From positions 627,227 through 691,226 of the forward strand of contig NW_022098021.1 in assembly GCF_002288925.2 (NCBI RefSeq): 64,000 nt of DNA, in the 5' to 3' direction. Below, in pieces: positions 11,773 through 23,700 of the stretch. Every line of letters begins with the position of its first letter. Positions within the stretch are counted from its first letter, which is position 1. The position numbers were made by a program, and so were the translations under genes. This DNA is from Delphinapterus leucas (lineage: Eukaryota > Chordata > Mammalia > Artiodactyla > Monodontidae). The notes below the pieces were generated by a model. That model was not told the DNA's origin and ran no database searches. It saw nothing but the letters and a program-made list of their open reading frames with translations.

Positions 11773-14700
11773 GTAAGCAGGAGTGTGGCTGGGGTTAAGG
11801 CCTCGACATGACATGCTCTGCTACTGCCTTTATTGTGTGTGAAACATCGTGTACATTTTGAAGTGTGTTAACATTTATGAACGTTAAATATGTCAGATGA
11901 TGATTATTTTCTTACTTTATCTCAAGACCGACGAACTTTCTCAGTTCACTAAATTTTACATGTGTTTTCTTGTGTGCACTCATTTGCTTTTAGGTATTTA
12001 TGTTATTAAAAATTATTTTAAGGGGCTTCCCAGGTGGCGCAGTGGTTGGGAGTCTGCCTGCTGATGCAAGGGGCACGGGTTCGCGCCCTGGTCCGGGAGG
12101 ATCCCAGATGCCGCAGAGTGGCTGGGCCCGTGAGCCATGGCTGCTGAGCCTACCGCAAAAAAAAAAAAAAAAAATTTAAGATATAGATTTTTTTTTTTTT
12201 TTTGCGGTGCGCAGGCCTCTCCCGTTGCAGAGCACAGGCTCCGGACGCGCAGGCTCAGCGGCTATAGCTCACGGGCCCAGCTGCTCCGCAGCATGTGGGA
12301 TCTTCCCGGACCGGGGCACAAACCCGTGTCCCCTGCATTGGCAGGCGGACTCCCAGCAACTGCGCCACCAGGGAAGCCCTAAGATATAGATTTTTAATGC
12401 ACAGTCCTTGACCTCAGTGGGCATTTAAAAAAATAATAAATTTATTTGTTTATTTATTTACTTATAGCTGTGTTGGGTCTTTGTTGCTATGCACGGGCTT
12501 TCTCTGGTTTTGGCGAAGGGGGGCTACTCTTTGTTGGGGTGCACGGGCTTCTCATTGTGGTGGCTTCTGTTCGTTGCAGAGTGTGGGCTCTAGGGTGTGT
12601 GGGTTTCAGTAGTTGTGGCACGCGGGCTCAGTAGTTACGGCTCGTGGGCTCTAGAGCACGGGCTCAGTAGTTGTGGCGCACAGGCTTAGTTGCTCCGCAG
12701 CATGTGGAATCTTCCCGGACCAGGGCTCGAACCCGTGTCCCCTGCATTGGCAGGCGATTCTTAACCACTGTTCCACTAGGGAAGCCCCCAGTGGGCATTT
12801 AAATATAGGATATAAGAGTCCTTCTTTTGTGCCTATCTGAAAGAGGGGGGGAAAAATCCTTTCTTTCAAAAAATGTTTCCAAATCTATGTTCCCATTAAG
12901 CCACATGAATAAATTAGGACTTGAATAATAAATGTATACAATTAAGAATAATTATGATTATAGTACAGTGATCAAAATAAGGAATTTTATATTGATATAA
13001 TACCACTGATTAACCTATAGACCTTATTCAAATTTTGTTCATTAATGTCTGTTATAGCAAATTGAGGAAAAAAAATTGTATAGCATCCAGTCCAGGATCA
13101 TAAGCCATTATTTAAAAACAAGTTTTTTTCAGTTTCTCCCTCTGTTCTTCTGAGACCCTAATTCCAGGTGTATTAGAGTTCCTGCTCCTGTCCCATGGTC
13201 ATGGTGGCTCTATTATTTATTGAGGTTTTTAAAGTCTTGTTTTCCTTCTGGCTTCATTTTAGAGACCTTGTAATGTGTCTTTAGTTTTACTAATCTTTTC
13301 TAATCAACTGTTAGTTCCATGTGGTGTATTTTTTGTCTTGGACTTTGTCATCTCTAGAGGTTCCATCTGGGTCTTTTTTATGTTCTCTATTCCTGGCCTC
13401 ATTGTGTTCATATTTTTCCTCCATGAGTATATCAGCGTATTTATCATAGTAGCTCTTTTAACATCTTTGCCTACTATTTTCCTGTCTGTCCTTTCTATAT
13501 AAAATTTCTATATAATGAGTTATACAGTTGACTGAGAGTCAACTTGAGTGAATAAAAGAAGTATAAGGTTTACTTGAATTTATCTCTTAATCTTCACTTA
13601 GTATAAAAATTAGTATAATAGCATGTCATTGTTGAAGTTTTATCACTATCCCCCTCTCCACAGGGTTCTTCACTATTTTTATGCTTTGGACTCCCTTGGT
13701 AACATGGTTAGATGGTTTCTCAGCATGCTGTTAAATGCATAAAATATCTATGATTACAACTAGAACCAATTATTCCAAATAGAGTTATCAAAATATTTAA
13801 AAATTTTTGAAATGTGATACATATATACTGTATTAATGCATTAAGTAATAAGGTATAGTGGTTATTAACTATAATGTTATTTATTTATTTATTTTGTTAT
13901 ATAATGTTTTTTGAAGTAATGTTGGACATCAATGATATATTGAGCCACCTGCCAGTATAAGATAAAAAGTTGGGGATTTTTGTTTTAGCGGGTTCTGCTA
14001 AAACTAATGTGGTTTATTATCTCTAATCAGAATGAAAAGAAAGCTAAGTTTCCGTTAGATGTTAATGAATATAAAGATAATAATTTTTCCATGTGATGTC
14101 ATGGACCTAAGTTAGTTTTCAGTTGTATCTGGATGTGGCCAGGAAGTCAGTTCTGTGCAGCCACACTTGTGCCCATTTCCTAGATTAGATTTGCAGTAAC
14201 AAGTCCATCAAGGCTTTGTCTCTTGAGCACCTACCCTTGCTGTCCACTTGCTTGGTTAAAAATGTAGTAAATGAGATGTTTTACTTACATCTGAAAGGAA
14301 AAATTAGGGAGAAGTTTTAGAATCTTGTGATGGTTAATTTTGATATTCATGTGGAGCTGGTTAACATGAAAATGTAAGGCACCTTTTTTCAATGACTAGA
14401 CTGAAAATGAGCCCATTTGCCGCAAACTCCCCATTATTTTTTCGTTTTACCTCACCAGTGTTGTTTCTATCACATCTACCTCATACTTTTTTTTTTACTG
14501 AATTTATAATTTATTTCTTCCCGTGCCTGAATGGGGAATATAATAATTGTGAATTTGTTCCACTTAATTTTGTTCCTTAAATCACTCAGTGCATATTTAT
14601 GGGGTGCATGAAATTTAAATATGATTACGTTGTTTACATAGGAAGCAGAGAAAACGTGGCATGACAGCATATATCTTTTTTGCTAATACTCTCCCGTTAG

Positions 14701-17700
14701 ATGGGCCTTTTTGTTGTTGAAGTAGTGGCAACTGTGAAAGTGGCTGTTAAAGTGTTTTCAGTGTTAATGATTCTGTTTTTCTTAGTTTCACACAAAACTA
14801 TTTCTCAGTGGGGACCAGTTGCTTAGCTTCTTGCTTACTTGACCCAGATCAACTGGTCTACTTTTTATGGGTACGTCTTAAAACTTACTAATTACTTAAC
14901 CATTCTGGCAGTAAAATCATTGTCAAGTTGAAGGATATTTCTAATAAGTTAAAAAATCTAGTGCAAGATTAGAATGGATGATTGGACCTCATTTATATCT
15001 GTAAAAGAATTCTTCATAGATGCTGCTCTGTGGAGGTCTCACATCCATCTGCTGGGAGCTGCTTTATTTTTCTCTCTGTAACTCTGTGATGCAATGGCAG
15101 GTGTCCTGATATTTTTAGTGTTCCTCATTTGTACTGTGGTGCCAGATTCTAAACATTCTTTTATTTTTCTTTGTTTTATTTATGTGTTTTCCTTGATACT
15201 TCTTCCTATATAAATAAAATTTAAATTATTATATTAGGCCCCAGGAAAACATGTTGTCCTTCCAAACAAAACAACAGCCTTCTCCTCTACTGTCCTGAAC
15301 ATTGGGAGAGTCATAATCAGACTTAATAGGTTTGCAGTTATTCTTATTTTTTCCGTGTTAGTATCCTTTTGCTATTGATAAGTTTTTCTTTTTGGTTTTT
15401 CTTCTCTTTTCTTTTTTTCTGAGCATATCAGAGCTTGAAGAATGAGTTGGTTTCCACTTTGAAAAGTAAAACTTACGGCTTCCTTTGGGTGATGTTTAAG
15501 TAAATAAGGAACCACTAGGGATAGAACACGCGTTCCTGGCATGGAAACAGCTGTGTTTTCTCATGACTTTTATATTAATTGTATGCTGAGAAGGTTTTTT
15601 CTTTTTTTGGTGTTGATGTTGTTTTTGGCTAATGTTTTTACCTTCAATTTCTTATTTTATTTTCTCAAATCCTGTGACATTTGTGAAATTTATCCATGCA
15701 GTTTACTCATTTTTTTGTTATTTTTGGCCTGATTGTCGTCTTCCCTGACATCTATTATTCATCCATCCATGGAACGTTGAGCACTTCTTATGTCATCATA
15801 TTGTACTAGGTGGTGTTGGGTGCGAAGATGCGTGAAGTAATCTAAACATCATGTGGAAAGACGGATGCTCAAGTCCCTTCTATAAAATGACCTTGCGTCT
15901 ACGAATGCGGAGGACTGACTGTACGATTACTTTGCATCGTGACATGTGATATTTGATTTAACTGATTACGACAGTTCTGTTACAGTTCAGGAAAAAAATC
16001 AAATACAAGTTGCACTTAAAGGCTTGCTTTTACTTTTGTTTGATTTCTAATTGTGACTATCAAGTTAATTTTTAAATGCAAACACACCAGTTCCTCTGAA
16101 TTGTATTTTTGTAAGACTGTCTATATTTCAGTGATACTGCTCTTGTCTAGTAATTTCCAAGCTGCACCTCCTTTGGCCTTTCCTCCTTTGGTTTTACCTC
16201 ATTCTCTGAATTACATCAGGGTTGGCAATATTCACCTTTGATACGATTGACTTTATTATTACCTATTGACTAATTATTAACTTTAATAACCAAAAATCAT
16301 TTTGAATGAAATTTTTTTAAATTAAAAAAATGTTAAAGTTTTTATATTTTATTTTGGTTGAACGAGGTTTTAAATGTAGTAGAAAGGTGTTAAATCAGTT
16401 TTAAGAGAAGTGTCAGAGTGCTTGGGACATTAGCAGCTCAGCTCTGAAGGAGGGTAGTTGTTTGATTATTAGGACTTATATTTTGTAGGTTCATTTAATT
16501 TCTTCTGTTGCATGACAAGGAGGTGTGTCATCATTGTGAACAGAAAACACCGTGCCTTTCTTACATCTTCAGTTTCTACTTATATGTAAGGATTCTATTT
16601 AATTAATAGGGCAAACCACTGTTTTTGAAGGAGACTTAGCTTAGATCATGGTTTTGTTTGACCCTAATATAGCTGCATTGCAGTTAACACTTTGCATCAG
16701 ATGAAGACTTCTGACCCACTAAGCCTGATGAGAGATGAACAGAATTGTTTTGCAGAGAGAAAAAGTATAATGAAAAGTACAATATTTTGTTCTAGTTAAA
16801 TTTTTAATTTTCTTTTTATGTTTCAAATTTTAGAAATATGGAAAACTGACCACTTGTACTGGCTGCCGAACACAGTGCCGGTTTTTTGATATGACTCAGT
16901 GTATAGGTCCTAATGGGTATATGGAGCCTTACTGTTCAACTGCTTGCATGAACAGTCACAAGACAAAATATGCAAAATCACAAAGTAAGTCTCAGGTATT
17001 TGGAAAGTTAAAAAACTTCAGTAACATTAATAATTTGTTAACTACTCTTTCTCCTCTGACTTTCATTTTATGCTCACTTTTAACTGCATAATTGGTTTAT
17101 TTTTATTACCACACTAAACTTTCTTAGTGCAAACCTTAATGGTTTTGATCATTTAATTTTTAAATTATTGGTGAAGTTCTGTCCATGTCTGTGTTCCTAA
17201 CTAAAATTGTTTTTCCATCCAAACATTATCTAAAACTGAGATCGTTTCATGTATCTGTGTATGTTTTAGAGATAGTATCAGAGTCTTCTTTTATGACAGT
17301 ATTTTTTTAAGGTGCAAATAATCTCAGAAATTAATAAAATAATATTTACATAAAGTTTCATTAAACTATTCTCAGGTCAGTTAAGATTTTTTTTTAAAAA
17401 AACTTTGATTATGTTATAAAAAATCAGATATGTACTTTTTCTCTCCTAGGTTTGGGAATTATTTGCCATTTTTGTAAGCGAAACTCTTTACCTCAGTATC
17501 AAGCCACAATGCCTGATGGAAAACTGTATAACTTTTGCAATTCCAATTGTGTGGCTAAATTCCAGGTTTGTTATTTACTTTGCCTAATGCTTCCAATAAA
17601 ATACACAAAGAAAATTAGCGGTGTAATATACTTCATCTTTATTCAATGTGCTGATTTTTACATATTTTGTTGAGGGTCAAATTGGAGGGTAGAGATTCTG

Positions 17701-20700
17701 GAGTCAGAGCAGAGGTAGCTTCACCAGCCCTCTACTTAGCACAGATGCTCGAAATTGACTTCTTAATTGTTATTTATGATACAGACTTGGAAGGAAAGTA
17801 AATTTTAGCTATCAACCTTTAAAACAAAAGGGTAAGTAGTCTAGCCAGCAAAATCGAGTTGATTCAGAGTAGCCGAGGAGGCGGCACCACAGGCAAGTAT
17901 GGAGACTGAAGGGCGAGATTTGAGCCCGGGGTAGCTGGAGGAGGGCCAGTGTCCCAAGTGGGGCTGCTCATCGCTGGGTTGCTGCTGGGTTGCTGGGCAA
18001 GCAGGCAGCTCTCCTCCTGCTGGTCTGAAGTTAGCCGCCCAGCTTCCTGGCCCCATTTTGAATGAGGTTTATCTTGATTCATTTTCACATAGTGTCATTG
18101 AGCTCAGTGCCTGCCGTGCAGTTGTTTCTTAGCAGATGGTTTGAGTAGCATCTGACTTTTACGGGTTCTGTTTTATGTTAAGTGGATGGAGGATGTAGGT
18201 ACACTTATCCCGGAAGTGACAAGCGTGCACGTTTTCTTCATGTATTAGAAACTTGCTGTGGGACTGGAGATTGGACTTGTCCTGGTCGGCCTTCGTTTCA
18301 TTCAAGATCAGCTTCGGGGAGACATTTTCCGTTTCGGTCAGTGTAAAGAAGAGCTCTCTGACATAGTTGTCAGAGCTGGAGTATGGATAGTCTCAGGACA
18401 GGACTGCTGGATGTGTTCAGATGTAAGCTGGTTGACCAGTGAGGTGGAGTAGTTGGGGATTCAGCATGAGTTAAGTGGTTTACCTGATGTGTATGAAATT
18501 TCAGGGTGGATTGAGTTCATTCATCCAACAGTTGTACTGTGTTGCAGGCACTGTGCTCTAGTTAATTGATTTAAATTGAAAATGCGGTCTCTTAACTACC
18601 TTAAATTGAGGTAGTTTGAATTCAGCCAGGGGAATGTTGTTTTTGTTAATAGTTATACCTTGCCTGAGCTTAGGTAATTAACCACATTCAAGATTAAACT
18701 TTTCTTTTGGAAGTTGGGATGTGGCCACTGATACGTCCTGAGAGTGGTAAACATTGCTTTCGACTTGTTGGTTCTTCTCAAAATAGAAATTAAGGACTAA
18801 GGATTAATTATGGGAGAGGAGGACAGTGTCTTTGCTGTTTGTCAGATTTTTAACTTTCTTCCATTTTGATGTTGGGTAAACTGAAATGTTAATTGAAAAT
18901 GTTTTAACTACTTTTTTCATTTAATTGAAACTTGTATTGCCCATCATTTGATAAGAACATTTGTGTATGTACATTGTATATTTTAAAGAAACAGTTTAGA
19001 CTCTTACTTCGGAGGAATGCATCCAAGATAAGCCTGTAGGGCAGCCTCGTCACTCTGTGACTGCGCGAAAGTACAAAGCTGACACATAGAAGAGCAGCAT
19101 TTTTTCTTTATCTTAAAGCAAACCGTAGATCGTGAAGTTTTGTGTCTTCCTTAGATGTTTTTCCATTTCATAGTAAGATAATAGGATAACATTTCATTTG
19201 TTGTGAAAGGATAATTAACTTTAACGGACTTCAGTCTTTTGGAAACACTAAGGGTATTGTTGCTGGGTTTTATTTTTTTTTAATAATTCATTCACCTGGT
19301 AGTTACAGTCTTAAATATGCGTGTTTTCATTCTTTTCACAAATTCTCATTGTGTTGTATGATGTTTATCGAAGTTTTAAAATGTTAAAGGTTTTTTTCTC
19401 CCTCCATTGCTGCCTTGAAAAATTTTGTACTATTTCATACATTCAACAGACTGTGTGTAATATGGATTAAAGAGTGATAATTCAATGTCAGCATACTCAT
19501 CACTCAGGTTAGAACAAATTCCCCGCGAGCGCCCCCACCCCACCCCCACCCCCTGCCGGGCGCGCTGCCTGGCTCCCCCACCAGGGACTGAACGCAGGCC
19601 ATCAGCAGTGGAAGCGCGAGTCCCGATCACTGGATCACCAGGGAAGTCCCAGAACAAAACTCTTAAAGCCCACGTATGCTTATATCTTTTTCTACTCTGT
19701 AAATCGTTTTAACTCTTAAAAATGTAATAAAACTAAAATAAATTTCTGGCATCAATACCAGTCTGTAAAGCTTACCCCCCCAACTTTGTTTAAAAACAAG
19801 TATAAAAAGTATAAAAAGGCTATTTTCCCGGTTGGACTTGGAATGAAAATGATGGCAATAATGCAACAAATCATTAGTAAATTAGCTACTAGAGGCAGAA
19901 CTAGGAGCTAGGTTCTTTTGTGTTTATTTACTAGTTCAGAACTTGGTGAACTGACCTCACTATTTGCTTGTATTTTCTTAAAGAAGAAATCATAATTGAA
20001 CTTTATGATTTTTTTCCTTTTCCGTATTATTTTAAATAATTAGTAGTAATCATGTGGTAGAAAGTGAACTTCAATTTCATAAAATGAACTTAGCATACTA
20101 GTATTTTTAAAGACAAAATTCAGAAATGTAATTTGATACGTTGAGGAAATAAGTATTTAAGAAAGATAGGTACTATTTTCCTGGACGTCGTTGATGTTTG
20201 ATGGTCGTCACAAAAAAAAACTTCTAAAATCCACCTCAGACTCGGTGTGTTTTGTGCTTTGTTTTAGGCTCTCAGCATGCAGTCATCTCCCAACGGCCAG
20301 TTTGTAGCTCCAAGTGATATTCAGTTGAAGTGCAACTATTGCAAAAATTCCTTTTGTTCAAAGCCAGAAATCCTGGAATGGGAGGCAAGTCCTGTTTTGT
20401 TAATGTATGTTATCTAGTGCTAAAATGAAAGTCTGGTATAGTAACTATGACATTGCCATTTGAGAACCTATTTCTTAGTGGATAAGGATTAGTTTTTCCG
20501 ATTTTGTGATGATTGGATTATTTGCTTTTTTTATGTGGGAGTAGCACCAAGAAAGGATCTGGGTTTTCTTAGGTCAAACAGAAAATTATTGAAGTCATAT
20601 CCACAATATATTATGTTCATAGTAGTGCACAGAACGTCATTTTAGCCACATACCTGGGGTGTCTTTTGTTTGTGCAGTGTTGTTCCTATCTCCTTCCCCA

Positions 20701-23700
20701 CCCCCCATCTTTATAAGTATTGTCTGTTAACTGTAGTATCTTACATTGCCTTATGTTTACCATGTTGTCATTTAAAGTTTTATAATTGTGTTTTAATAAA
20801 GGAATCCTAATATAAATTTTATTCTCCCTTTCTCATCACTCTTTCCTTCACCAGTTTATTAATTTACTTTGCCATGTCTTTTTGCCATAGCAGAAACTCT
20901 GAGCATTAATGTTTGGTTCAGTAAGGGGGCAGTAATGAATGGATGGATGGATGGGGGTGGGAGGAGGATAGGGCAGGGTGGCCCTGGCTGGATGCTGCTG
21001 CTTGAGCAGTGTTCACCTTCGGCTATTCTTTCTTTCCATGTTTTCAAGGGCATGGAGTATGTAATAAATGGTGTACAAGATGTAGTGCTAACAACAGCTG
21101 CTCTTGAGCCAAACTTAATAGTGGCTCTTGGCACATCCCTCAGTATCTGAGTCTTAGGCAGAAGGTGATCCCCGGAACTGGACTACATGATTTCTGAAGT
21201 ACTTCGGAAATCTGAAATTTTATTATTTAGTCCCTAGAAAATTTTTTAGTTTTGTAATTGTGTTTGGTGCTGTCTCAAGAGCATTTAAACCAGTCATTCT
21301 TTGAGACTGTTGTCAGCACCCAGTGATGAGTTTTAGTGACTGTTACCGTCTTTAAATCACAGCAGGAAGGATGTTGAAGGCCCTGAAAAAACAGAAACAA
21401 AGTTAAATCATTTACCTACTTAATGTTACAATCCTTAGCGATACGTTTCCTATAGGCCACAGACATCCATTTTAACTAATTCACTGCTGCATTTAGACAT
21501 AGCTCCACAAAATTCAATACCATTAACTACCCTAAAATTACTCAGTGAAAGAATAAAAGTATAAGTATCACTAAGACAAGATGGTAGTCTGGTGTTGCTA
21601 ACAGAAGTGGAGAAATAGGAAAAGAAAAGCTGCCGCCCTTTCCTGGTCGGCTGGATATTTGAGAAGTAGCTCTGGCTCTTGTGGATTTGGGGCCGGGAGA
21701 AATAACTAAATAATTACTAACCTTGCTCTATTCAAGGGAACCAACTCAGTCTCACACTTGGCCGCACACCGTGTGATGACCCCCAGTGGAATACTTTACC
21801 CATAGTAGGTCTGTCACTATTAAGCTGTGGTAGGAATGCGGTCCAGTCTGCTTGACTGTACTCAACAAAGAATATTTCTTTTTTTTTTTTAAGAATATTT
21901 GTTTTTGAGTGAAAATGGTATGATTGTCATAGTTCTTATCTTTTTGTAGCTTATCCATGTTGTATCTTCCATTGCTTTCTTCCCATTTCTCCAGTTCTGT
22001 TAGCAACACCAGACTGCCATCTTGTCTTAGTGATACGTATACTTTTATTCTTTCGCTGAGTAATTTTAGGATAGTTAATGGTATTGAATTTTGTGGAGCT
22101 ATGTCTAAATGCAGCAGTGAATTAGTTAAGCTGGGTGTCTGTGGCCTATAGGAAATGTATCACTAGGGATTATAACATTAAGTAGGTAAACGATTTGACT
22201 TTGTTTCTGTAAAAGTGGCTTGTGTATTTCTTACACTTGTTCTTGAGGTGGATGTCGTATACTTACAAGGTTCCTGTTGTGCGTGTAGAACAAAGTGCAT
22301 CAGTTCTGCAGCAGGACTTGTTCAGATGACTATAAGAAGCTGCACTGCATAGTTACGTATTGTGAATACTGCCAAGAGGAGAAGACTCTTCACGAAACAG
22401 TGAATTTCTCTGGAGTTAAGAGACCTTTCTGTAGTGAAGGCAAGTGCATATACAGTGTTGTTCATAACTTTCTTTAATATTTAATATTAATTTTTTGCCA
22501 AAATATTTTCAAAATATGTAACTACATATGTTCAGAGTAGTGGTACTATTTTAGTATAGCTGAAAAAAAAATTGAGTTAGCTTTTCTACTGCTACTTTAT
22601 ATATATTTATAGACCTCTGGGCCCCAGGGTGTTTTACCTCTAAGAATTTGGTAACATGTTTTTCCATTACAAGGAAGCTTTGAGAATAAACTAAAAGCAT
22701 TATCATACCACGTTATTTCTAAACAGACAGATTGTGATCTGAAAGTTGATTTTCCAAGTGGATTAGAATTATTTTCCATGGGCTTCATTCCCTGCCCGTT
22801 TACTGCCTAGTCTACAGAGGTATTCAGTATACCAGAAGGAACATCACACGAGGCATTACTACAGGCAGAAAAGACTTTTAGGTTTTCAATTTGGGATGCC
22901 AGGGAGACACTGGCTTTTGTTATAGTACATTCAGGAATTCTCTTTCCTCTCATTTATACTTTTTGCTGCTTTGGTGCCAGGTGGCAGATTAGAAAAATGA
23001 AGTTTGTTTCTCATTCTGATTCTCCAGAGATAGGAGCCAGGATTGTAGCTAAGGGTTTTGGGCTTTTTCTATTTTTACATTTCCCCAAATGTCCTATTCT
23101 GCTCTGTGGCTCTCACTGTCTGTTCTTTCTTTGGCCCCAGGCACTGGACTCCCAGCTTTCCTACCTGCTGTCCTCTTCAATTATTTTCCAGTTTTGTTTT
23201 TTTTTTCCCCTTCTTCCTGGATCCACTTTTTCTATCGATTTCTACCGCTAGTTAGAGGCAAGAAAAAGGTTGGAAAATCCTAAAAGCAGTAGGGAATGGC
23301 AGCAATATCAAAAGATTATTAGTCCATTCAACAAGTGCCTCCGTTTGTACATTAAGCATTTCACACTTGAGGTCTTGTCTGCAAGAGGGTACTGCTGTAT
23401 CACAGCAGGCATTCCTATTCATGTAGGCTCAGTCCCCCAGATGAAAAGTAACCACGTTTACTGTTAAGATTGTAGCTATAATGAAAAGTGACATAATGTT
23501 GCATTAAAGACATTGATTCTGAATTTAATTTAGCTCTTTTACCTGAATTTTTGTGCAGTGATTCACAAAGCAGAGTGCCTTAGTGCTGAGGGCTAGCGCA
23601 CATAGCATTTGGATTATGTGGATCTTACTAAAGTGAAAGACAAGTTGCAACAAAAAGATAATTGACATTAAAGAACATCATTTTCAATTGGAAGGACTTT

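Larger units (their letters stand above)
11773..16833 (+). other. ZMYM2: ZMYM2 intron, 5.1 kb
   Basis: GTAAGC...TTTTAG intron. The first kilobase holds three CHR SINEs, including a head-to-head inverted pair. An old antisense L1 fragment lies at about 13110-13500. From 13.5 to 16.8 kb it is AT-rich single-copy-like sequence in which I see no exon or clear repeat, except a weak L2/MIR-like piece near 15750-15840. Confidence 0.8.
20385..22288 (+). other. ZMYM2: ZMYM2 GC-AG intron, 1.9 kb, with long inverted repeat
   Basis: The intron starts GCAAGT and ends TGTAG. It carries a short ATGG microsatellite near 20936-20955 and two ~237-bp arms of an inverted repeat (21391-21627 and 21975-22210). 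No SINE or L1 is recognisable. Confidence 0.9.

Noticed and set aside
12022..12100. tRNA-like A and B boxes in this and other SINE heads
   Set aside because: They are the internal Pol III promoter remnants of CHR SINEs. No free-standing tRNA with a clean cloverleaf and mature ends was found.
17840..18060. GC-richer intronic patch with a GCAAGT hexamer, considered as a hidden exon
   Set aside because: No matching acceptor and no ZMYM2 peptide; the known protein is fully accounted for by neighbouring exons.
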